Assembly: GCA_900321945.1 (NCBI GenBank)
Contig: ONXY01000031.1
Location: 1-5,344, forward strand
Reading direction: 5' to 3'
Source of the DNA: an uncultured Eubacteriales bacterium
Lineage (GTDB): Bacteria > Bacillota_A > Clostridia > Christensenellales > Aristaeellaceae
DNA length: 5,344 nt
Shown: piece after piece, positions 1-4,957 of the stretch
How positions within the stretch are numbered: position 1 is the stretch's first letter
How the letters are laid out: each line of letters opens with the position of its first letter
Notes under the pieces: model-generated
Databases searched by the model: none
What the model was told of the DNA's origin: nothing
Seen by the model: the letters and a program-made list of their open reading frames with translations, nothing else
Position numbers and translations under genes: made by a program

Positions 1-662
1 ACGGTCTTGTAGGGGCCGGAGGAAGAGGAAGCGATGACCAGATCGTTGTCATGCAGGCCCTTGATATAGGTCCAGGCTTCTTCACTGTCCCAGCCGCCGA
101 AGTCGGTCAGGATCATCTGCAGGTTGTTCCAGGCAGAGGAGGAGGCGGTGGGGTCGGCGGAGATGATCTGGCCCTTCAGAGCGGGATTCAGCAGGTCCTT
201 CAGGCCTTTGATGGTGACGCCGGCTTCCGCTTCCAGCTCGTCGTTGACCCACAGGCAGGGGATCTGGGTGTCATGGTAGGACAGGATGCCGGTGGCGTTC
301 TTCATATCGTCGGGCATCTTTTCGTCATACGGGCTGACATAGGGCTCCAGGCAGTCAGCCAGGTCGCCCAGAGTGTCGGCATACACCAGGCCGCCGAACA
401 TGGCGTCCGCCTGGGGGTTGTCCTTCTCGTTGATGATGCGGGCCTTGCTCTCGCCGGCGCCGGCTTTGGTGAACTTTACGTCGATGTTGGGATACTTTTT
501 CATGAAGCCGTCGATGACCAGAGCGGTATACTGACGCTCGCTTACAGTGGTGTACAGGATCAGCTCGCCGGAGGGCTCGCCGTCCGCCGCGGCGATCGTG
601 GCGATCGTCAGGCAGCTGATGCTCATCATCAGCGCCAGGATCAGGGACAAAGTCTTTTTCAT
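1..662 (-). CDS. ABC transporter extracellular substrate-binding protein, iron(III)/AfuA-type family (SBP_bac_6-like), 3'-truncated by window edge
   Basis: Binding protein that captures a solute outside the membrane and delivers it to an ABC permease. Seen: 220 residues from the start, then the window ends, so the C-terminal lobe is missing. Residues 1-26 form a signal peptide (MKK, hydrophobic core, then AAA-D). A Cys at 17 has S-I-S before it, a poor lipobox, so signal peptidase I cleavage near residue 26 is favoured. The first lobe starts with GELILYTTV (32-40), followed by GAGESKARI (68-76), ADAMFGG (85-91) and ADPTASSSAW (169-178). This order is typical of the FbpA/FutA/AfuA binding-protein family. 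The start is fixed by AAGGAGG (671-677), 8 bases upstream. It lies 64 bases after the kinase stop with no terminator between, so co-transcription is likely. The ligand is unknown: the family covers Fe3+, phosphonates and hexose phosphates, and the kinase/transketolase context argues for a sugar-like ligand (inference). Confidence 0.88.
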   Translation of the reverse strand, partial: MKKTLSLILALMMSISCLTIATIAAADGEPSGELILYTTVSERQYTALVIDGFMKKYPNIDVKFTKAGAGESKARIINEKDNPQADAMFGGLVYADTLGDLADCLEPYVSPYDEKMPDDMKNATGILSYHDTQIPCLWVNDELEAEAGVTIKGLKDLLNPALKGQIISADPTASSSAWNNLQMILTDFGGWDSEEAWTYIKGLHDNDLVIASSSSGPYKT

Positions 663-726
663 GGTATATTCCTCCTTGAAAAATTATGCCACATGCCTTT
701 GCGCAGCGCCGCGCATCGGCTTGTGC

Positions 727-1653
727 TCAGTTGGAACGGGCCGCCAGGAAGGCCTCCGCCTCCTGCCGGGCAGGGATACCGCTGCGTCCCCCGGGCTTCA
801 GGCATTTGAGGGCCGCCGCCGCGGAGGCGAACCGGAGGCACTCCAGCACGTCCTCCGTCTCCAGCCACCGGGCCAGGAAGGCTCCGTGGAACACGTCCCC
901 CGCGCCGGTGGTATCCACCGCCCGCACCGGGAAGGCGGGAACATGCACCATTTTTCCCTTCAGATACGCCCAGCAGCCATCCCTGCCGCCGGTCATGACA
1001 ACAGCCTTCTTCCCCCCCATGCCGGCGAAGAAGGCCAGGGCCTCCGCCCGATCCTTTCTGCCGGACACCGCAAAGGGGTACACAGCGTTCATGATCAGGA
1101 TATCGCTCAGCTCCGCCAGGCGCAGGTTTTTCTCGTTGTCCTTCTGCCGGGAGCAGCCGTCCAGGGAGACCAGGGCGCCGCATTCCCGGGCAATCTGAGC
1201 GCCCCGCAGGGCGTTTTCATACCGGGTGCCGTCCAGATGCAGGACGGCCGCCCGGCCGATGGCCGCCCGCTGCTCCCCGTCAAAGGCCAGGGGCGGCAGA
1301 GCATCCCGATAGGGGAACTTGGTGCGGCTGCCGGTCTCCGGGTTCACCATCACAATGGAGGAGGAGCTTCTCCCCCCGGGGATCACCCGCATATAGGAGG
1401 TATCCACGCCCTCCTGCTGAAGGCCCGCCAGGATCTTCTGCCCAACGGCGTCGTCTCCGACGTGGGCCATCATGGCGCAGGAAGCCCCCAGCCTGGCCGC
1501 CGCGGCCATGGCCGTGGCCACCGCGCCGCCCCCCTGGGTATCATCGATGGATACAATGTGAGTGGAGCCATCCTCCGGCGGATAGGCTTCCACGGTACAG
1601 ATGGAATCCTGGCAGCAATGGCCGATGCCGATGATCCCGCGCTTGCGTTCCAT
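727..1653 (-). CDS. PfkB-family carbohydrate kinase (ketohexokinase-B / YihV-like subgroup), substrate unknown
   Basis: Cytoplasmic ATP-dependent sugar kinase of the ribokinase/PfkB fold, 308 residues, full family length. Seen: N-terminal strand RGIIGIGHCCQDSICTVE (5-22), the GGGAVATAMAAAARLG first signature (41-56), VGDDAVG (65-71), and the second signature DTTGAGDVFHGAF (247-259) with catalytic base Asp253 and the anion-hole glycines before it. The C-terminal RFASAAAALKCLKPGGRSGIP closely recalls E. coli sulfofructose kinase YihV and ketohexokinase-B-like kinases (from memory, not aligned by program). An open frame continues upstream to an ATG at 1758, but that lies upstream of the expected transcript start (~1742). 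I therefore choose ATG 1653, where homology begins. Its ribosome site is modest (GGAG at 1666-1669, 12 bases away). It is divergent from the transketolase genes and probably leads an operon with the binding protein. Likely role: phosphorylating the imported ketose or a derivative (inference). Confidence 0.93.
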   Translation of the reverse strand: MERKRGIIGIGHCCQDSICTVEAYPPEDGSTHIVSIDDTQGGGAVATAMAAAARLGASCAMMAHVGDDAVGQKILAGLQQEGVDTSYMRVIPGGRSSSSIVMVNPETGSRTKFPYRDALPPLAFDGEQRAAIGRAAVLHLDGTRYENALRGAQIARECGALVSLDGCSRQKDNEKNLRLAELSDILIMNAVYPFAVSGRKDRAEALAFFAGMGGKKAVVMTGGRDGCWAYLKGKMVHVPAFPVRAVDTTGAGDVFHGAFLARWLETEDVLECLRFASAAAALKCLKPGGRSGIPARQEAEAFLAARSN

Positions 1654-1715
1654 GGAAGGATATCGCTCCGTTTCACGCGTAAAAGCACTTTCATGCTTTG
1701 TGTTCGCTTTTAAGG

Positions 1716-1738
1716 GAAAAGCAGTATATCTGCCTTTC
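1716..1738. promoter_or_regulatory. Imperfect 23-base inverted repeat in the kinase leader (possible second operator or leader stem)
   Basis: Nine-base arms (1716-1724 and 1730-1738) with one mismatch surround TATAT; the inner GCAG/CTGC and outer GAAA/TTTC pairs match. It begins about 4 bases after the predicted leftward transcript start at ~1742, a classic repressor position. The TATACT inside it resembles a -10 box on the minus strand but has no good -35. It overlaps a smaller inverted repeat, GCTTTT/AAAAGC (1706-1722). It could act as DNA (operator) or as RNA (5' stem). Confidence 0.42.
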
Positions 1739-1748
1739 AGATGTCGGT

Positions 1749-1777
1749 ATCTTAGCACATTCCGCCCGGAATGTCAA
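1749..1777 (-). promoter_or_regulatory. Sigma-A promoter of the kinase/binding-protein operon
   Basis: Read on the minus strand: -35 TTGACA (1772-1777), a 17-base spacer, and -10 TAAGAT (1749-1754). The -35 is perfect and the -10 matches TATAAT at 5 of 6 positions. The predicted transcript start is near 1742, giving a leader of about 89 bases before the kinase ATG at 1653. The spacer contains a perfect palindrome that also overlaps the -35, so the promoter is probably repressed by a bound protein. Confidence 0.8.
1757..1774. promoter_or_regulatory. Probable operator: perfect 18-base palindrome inside the kinase promoter
   Basis: ACATTCCG-CC-CGGAATGT: 8-base arms match perfectly around a 2-base centre at 1765/1766. 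It fills the -35/-10 spacer of the leftward promoter and overlaps three bases of its -35. It is centred about 78 bases upstream of the predicted rightward transcript start. A dimeric regulator here would block kinase transcription directly. It could also affect the transketolase promoter from an upstream, activator-like position. No regulator gene is in the window, so the family cannot be named. Confidence 0.7.
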
Positions 1778-1808
1778 TCTGTCCGGCTGATATTCTCCCA
1801 GGTTTTCT

Positions 1809-1837
1809 TTGACAGATGAAACGGGAGCCAATATAAT
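1809..1837 (+). promoter_or_regulatory. Perfect-consensus sigma-A promoter of the transketolase operon
   Basis: TTGACA (1809-1814), exactly 17 bases of spacer, TATAAT (1832-1837): both hexamers match the consensus completely. The transcript should start near 1844, giving a leader of about 50 bases before the ATG at 1894. A promoter this strong on a catabolic operon suggests either high constitutive expression or a requirement for tight repression. Confidence 0.9.
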
Positions 1838-1893
1838 AAAATTCAGTGACGTAAAAGACCTTTCATCATATTCATACAGGGAGGTAATGACCT

Positions 1894-2703
1894 ATGGTCT
1901 CTGCTGAAGCGCTGCGGAAGCAAGCGAACATCAACCGCCGGGCGATCGTGGATATGATCCACGTCGCCAATGCCGGCCATCCGGGCGGTTCCCTTTCCGT
2001 GATCGACGTCCTGACGGCCATCTACGCCACCGACGTGGATCTCACCGCCGGGAAGAGAAGCAAGGTGATCCTGTCCAAAGGCCACGCCGTGCCGGCCCAG
2101 TACGCCATCCTGCACCAGTACGGAATACTGAGCGACGAGGAAATGAAAACGCTGCGCCGCATGGACAGCCGCCTGCAGGGCCATCCCTGCACCCGCCGGC
2201 TGCCGCAGGTGGACGCCACCACAGGCCTGCTGGGCCAGGGGCTTTCCATCGGCATCGGCATGGCCATCGCCAAGCGGGACAGCGGCGACCCCCACAATGT
2301 ATACGTGATCTGCGGCGACGGCGAGATGAACGAGGGCCAGATCTGGGAGGCGGCGGAGCAGGCCGCCCATTACCGGCTGGGCAATCTGATCTGCGTGGTG
2401 GATCAGAACGGCCTCTCGTCCTCCGGTTTCACAAAAGAGGTGATGGACAACCGGGATCTGGCGGCCAAGTTCGCCGCCTTCGGCTGGCGGGCGGAGGTCA
2501 TCGACGGCCACGATATGCAGGCGATCCTGGATGCCCTGGAGCGCGCCAGGGCCTGGAAGGAGGGCCCCTACGCCCTCATTGCCAACACCGTCAAGGGCAA
2601 GGGCGTATCTTATATGGAGAACAACGTGGCTTACCATTCCTCCGGCATCGCCGGAGAACTGTACGATCTGGCTGTGCGCGATCTTGCAAAGGAGGGCTGC
2701 TGA
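1894..2703 (+). CDS. Transketolase, N-terminal (PP-domain) subunit of a split enzyme
   Basis: Thiamine-diphosphate-binding half of a two-gene transketolase, which moves two-carbon ketol units between sugar phosphates in the cytoplasm; 269 residues, usual for this subunit. Seen: NAGHPGGSLS (26-35) with active-site His29; LSKGHA (60-65) with His64; GHP (96-98) with His97; TTGLLGQGLS (109-118). The ThDP/Mg motif runs from GDGEMNEGQIWEAA (141-154) to VDQN (169-172), with Mg ligands Asp142 and Asn172. KGKG (234-237) and a conserved His248 follow. The DQNGLSSSG stretch differs from the commoner DNNGLQ-type loop. The start is supported by AGGGAGG (1878-1884), 9 bases upstream. The four-base repeats AGGT/ACCT (1882-1893) could partly fold over this site. 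The next gene starts one base after the stop, so the two subunits are co-translated and form one active site between them. Confidence 0.95.
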   Translation: MVSAEALRKQANINRRAIVDMIHVANAGHPGGSLSVIDVLTAIYATDVDLTAGKRSKVILSKGHAVPAQYAILHQYGILSDEEMKTLRRMDSRLQGHPCTRRLPQVDATTGLLGQGLSIGIGMAIAKRDSGDPHNVYVICGDGEMNEGQIWEAAEQAAHYRLGNLICVVDQNGLSSSGFTKEVMDNRDLAAKFAAFGWRAEVIDGHDMQAILDALERARAWKEGPYALIANTVKGKGVSYMENNVAYHSSGIAGELYDLAVRDLAKEGC

Positions 2704-2704
2704 T

Positions 2705-3628
2705 ATGGCTTACAAAACGGTATCCCTGCGGGACTACGTCGGCAAAACGCTGAACAGGCTGTACATGCCCCGTATGTACGTGCTGGACGGCGATCTGTCC
2801 GGCGCTACCCGCAGCCAGCAATTTCAGGCGGAGCATCCCGACCGCTTTATCGAATGCGGCATCTCCGAGACCAGCGGCGTATCCATCGCCACCGGCCTGG
2901 CCATGGAGGGCATGATCCCCTTCTACGTGAACTTTGCCATCTTCTGCACCGGCAGCGCCTGGACCCAGGTGCGCATGGCCTGTTATGCCCGGGCCAACAT
3001 CAAGCTGCTGTCCACCCACCCGGGCATGGACAACGGCCCGGACGGCGCCAGCCACCACAGCAACGAGGATATCGCCCTGATGCGGACACTTCCGGGCATG
3101 CATATTTTCGTTCCTCAGTCTCCGGAGGAGCTGGAGGCGGCGGTAAAGGAAGCTCTGGCCATCGACGGCCCCTGCTATATCCGGGTGAGCCGGGATGCGG
3201 TGCCGGTGCTGGAGCGGAATCTTTCGGCGGGCCAGCGCTTCGGCGGCGCCAAGCTGATCCGGGATGAGGGCGCCGATTTCGCCATCGTATACGAGGGCTC
3301 CGCGCTGACGGCCGCCCAGGAGGGCTTCGATCAGCTGCTGGAAAAGGGCCTGCGGGGCCGGCTGGTGCAGGCGCAGACCCTCAAGCCCTTCCCGGAGGAG
3401 GAGCTGATGCCGCTGATCCGGGACGTGAAGAAGATCGTCACGGTGGAAAACCACACGGTGATCGGCGGCCTGGGCGGCGCTGTATCAGAGATGCTGGCGG
3501 CATATCCGGCCCATCCTCCGCTGTCCCGGGTGGGCGTACACGACGTATTCACCCAATCCGGCCCTGTGGCCCAGGTGAAGGCCCGTTACGGGCTGGACGG
3601 CAGCCATGTGGCCGAAGCGGCGCAATAA
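2705..3628 (+). CDS. Transketolase, C-terminal (Pyr and C-domain) subunit of a split enzyme
   Basis: Partner subunit of 307 residues, supplying the pyrimidine-binding and C-terminal domains. Seen: LDGDLSGATRS (27-37); GISETSGVSIATGLA (52-66) with the catalytic Glu55 that activates ThDP; FAIFCTGSAW (77-86) with the aromatic cofactor contacts; STHPGMDNGPDGASHH (103-118) with His105, Asp113 and His117, matching E. coli TktA His461, Asp469 and His473; RVSRD (160-164) with the phosphate-binding Arg163 (TktA Arg520). The C-terminal domain follows from about 190, with TVENHTVIGGLGGAV. The reading frame is open far upstream (to 2531), but that part is a shadow of the previous gene. The chosen ATG has AAGGAGG (2689-2695) 9 bases upstream, inside the end of the first subunit gene. 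Departures from the usual GIAEQ and ATGRAW motifs suggest a specialised rather than housekeeping enzyme (inference). Confidence 0.95.
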   Translation: MAYKTVSLRDYVGKTLNRLYMPRMYVLDGDLSGATRSQQFQAEHPDRFIECGISETSGVSIATGLAMEGMIPFYVNFAIFCTGSAWTQVRMACYARANIKLLSTHPGMDNGPDGASHHSNEDIALMRTLPGMHIFVPQSPEELEAAVKEALAIDGPCYIRVSRDAVPVLERNLSAGQRFGGAKLIRDEGADFAIVYEGSALTAAQEGFDQLLEKGLRGRLVQAQTLKPFPEEELMPLIRDVKKIVTVENHTVIGGLGGAVSEMLAAYPAHPPLSRVGVHDVFTQSGPVAQVKARYGLDGSHVAEAAQ

Positions 3629-3800
3629 CAACAGGCGAAAACAGAAAGGGGCGGCTGAGAATAAGCGAAAAAACGCTTCCAGCGGCGTCCCTGTCCCGGC
3701 GGAGCAGCGCGCGGCCGCCTTCATCGCCGCCCACGGGCGGGAGATCCCGGATACGCCTTTTTCCGGTTTCTCCTCCGCCCGCCTGTGCGGTGGATTTGCT

Positions 3801-3819
3801 CTGCGCGTTCACCGCGCAG
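3801..3819. repeat. GC-rich stem-loop
   Basis: CTGCGCG-TTCAC-CGCGCAG: perfect seven-base arms with a five-base loop. It lies 172 bases past the transketolase stop. The sequence after it on the plus strand is CGGAAGAAAG, without a T-run, so a canonical terminator is not supported. It could stabilise the 3' end of a long transcript or be chance. Confidence 0.35.
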
Positions 3820-4161
3820 CGGAAGAAAGTCTGACGAAATACACGCAAAAAAGGCGGGTCAGGAATCCGATTGTCAGCTCCGAAACGTCAAAACACAAGA
3901 GAACCAATGTCTGACCGCCCCATATGGTTCAGCGCAGGCGCAGGGAAAAGCGTGAGAAGCCCGCAAAAGCCCGCGCCGGAGCGAGGCGGCTGTACAGGAA
4001 GGAAGCCCATGCCGGCGGCCGGGGATTTCGTTTTTTCCGTTCGGGGGACCGGATTCGGAGAAAGCCTGATTTCATGAAATTCTCTGAAGCGATCTGAAAA
4101 CGACATGTATGACCCCCATGTTTCTTTTGTTTTATTCCTGTAAATCCTTCAGGCATCCGAT

Positions 4162-4192
4162 CGCCGGAACCCGGTTTTCAAAGGCTCCGGCG
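4162..4192. repeat. Inverted repeat just downstream of the DUF402 gene
   Basis: CGCCGGA (4162-4168) and TCCGGCG (4186-4192) are perfect seven-base arms around a 17-base loop, 17 bases beyond the DUF402 stop in its reading direction. An overlapping small palindrome GGTTC-T-GAACC lies at 4192-4202. No T-run follows on the minus strand, so this is at best a weak, non-canonical terminator for that gene. Confidence 0.3.
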
Positions 4193-4209
4193 GTTCTGAA
4201 CCTGAATTC

Positions 4210-4779
4210 TCAGCCGGACGTTTGGAGCAGGCCGGCAGGACCATCTGTCAGGATTCTCATATACTCGTACAGTTTCTTCTCAATCCGCTTTTTATTCGAA
4301 TTCCATGTTTCCGCGACTTGATCCGCAGTCAGCCTGGCAAGATCATACTCTCCGCGCGTAATCATCCCGCAGGATAATGCTTCTTCCAGTTCTTCCGTAT
4401 CCAAAATACGGGGCGTTCCGTCCCTCAGAACAACAACGTCCAGCAATAAATCATAGAACACCGCGTTCCCGTCTGCGCCTACTTCATTCCGAAGCGTGAT
4501 ATCAATGTACTGCTGAAACAGAATGCCATCATGAAACATGGCGGTCACCGCAAAATGCCCGTCTTCAGGAACCATCTCCAGCCACTGATACCCGTTATCA
4601 GCAATACAAAGCTCTCCTTCAGGCGTATTCACCACTTCCGGTTTTTTTAATCCGGTAAAAGTGATCAGCCCGATCCCGCCGTGAAAAACATCATCCCTGC
4701 GGTACGTGCAGACGAAGTCACGCTCTGAATCAGCATACCACTCCCGGCGGTCCAGATGTTTCTTCCTGATGGCTGTCAT
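4210..4779 (-). CDS. DUF402 domain protein (FomD / nucleoside di- or triphosphatase-like family)
   Basis: A 189-residue cytoplasmic protein with no signal peptide or membrane segment. Seen: the DUF402 core at about residues 60-140, with WLEMVPEDGHFAV (66-78), QQYIDITLRN (89-98), DGNAVFYDLLLDVVV (103-117) and RILDTEELEEAL (124-135). The acidic residues Asp93, Asp110, Asp114, Asp127 and Glu129/130 are where the family places its metal-binding carboxylates. Known members include FomD, which hydrolyses a cytidylylated phosphonate, and Gram-positive nucleoside di/triphosphatases. The true substrate here is not determined. The C-terminal third (about 136-189) is helical and charged (DQVAETWNSNKKRIEKKLYEYM). 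The start is supported by AGAGGGG (4784-4790) upstream. It is convergent with the transketolase genes and 178 bases downstream of the iron-sulfur protein gene on the same strand. No functional link to the sugar locus is evident. Confidence 0.82.
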   Translation of the reverse strand: MTAIRKKHLDRREWYADSERDFVCTYRRDDVFHGGIGLITFTGLKKPEVVNTPEGELCIADNGYQWLEMVPEDGHFAVTAMFHDGILFQQYIDITLRNEVGADGNAVFYDLLLDVVVLRDGTPRILDTEELEEALSCGMITRGEYDLARLTADQVAETWNSNKKRIEKKLYEYMRILTDGPAGLLQTSG

Positions 4780-4957
4780 GAAGCCCCTCTTTTCTGATTT
4801 TTATTCCGGCCGCCCATGCTTCCCCCGCGCTTCCCCTGAATGACGCAGGTCCGTACGCGGCAGCTTCAATCGACCGGATGTATCCGTTTTCCGCTTTTTT
4901 GTGTCCGGATCATTTGCCGCGGACATACCGGCAGGTGAGTCCCCTGCGGCCGGAACA

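Larger units (their letters stand above)
3629..4209. other. Gene-free convergent intergenic region with scattered inverted repeats
   Basis: No credible coding sequence: the open frames on both strands translate to Arg/Pro/Ala-rich text with no recognisable motif and no ribosome binding site. Inverted repeats seen: AAGCG/CGCTT (3663-3678, A6 loop), CCGCCC/GGGCGG (3727-3740), CTGCGCG/CGCGCAG (3801-3819), the palindrome ATTTCATGAAAT (4069-4080), and CGCCGGA/TCCGGCG (4162-4192). None is followed directly by a T-run in the orientation needed for a clear intrinsic terminator. Base composition shifts to less G+C-rich near 4080. It may be decayed DNA or a junction; I see no integrase, att core or tRNA. 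Confidence 0.6.

Noticed and set aside
683..691. Extended -10-like TGGCATAAT on the minus strand before the binding-protein gene, as a separate promoter
   Set aside because: Transcription would begin inside the AAGGAGG ribosome site, and no -35 box is found, so the gene is more likely transcribed from the kinase promoter.
700..715. TGCGC/GCGCA stem between kinase and binding protein as a terminator
   Set aside because: The five-base arms are not followed by a T-run on the minus strand; at most it modulates RNA stability.
51..809. Long open frame on the plus strand opposite the binding-protein gene, and similar frames opposite the transketolase genes (1843-2637, 2591-3454)
   Set aside because: They are antisense shadows of well-supported genes in G+C-rich DNA, with no recognisable motifs or ribosome sites.
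1654..1758. An N-terminal extension of 35 residues on the kinase, from an ATG at 1758
   Set aside because: The ATG lies upstream of the predicted transcript start (~1742), the extension has no family similarity, and PfkB homology begins at the ATG at 1653.
1817..1830. Catabolite-response element overlapping the transketolase promoter spacer
   Set aside because: TGAAACGGGAGCCA departs from the cre consensus at three constrained positions including the central CG, so it is too weak to annotate.
2531..2704. Upstream extension of the transketolase C-terminal subunit frame
   Set aside because: It overlaps the first subunit gene in another frame and reads as Arg/Pro-rich shadow; the ATG at 2705 has a strong ribosome site and matches the normal start of the family.
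4012..4036. CCGGCGGCCGG followed by TTTTTT as an intrinsic terminator for the transketolase operon
   Set aside because: The arms shrink to four bases once a loop is allowed, the T6 run is separated from the stem by about eight bases, and it is almost 400 bases past the stop codon.
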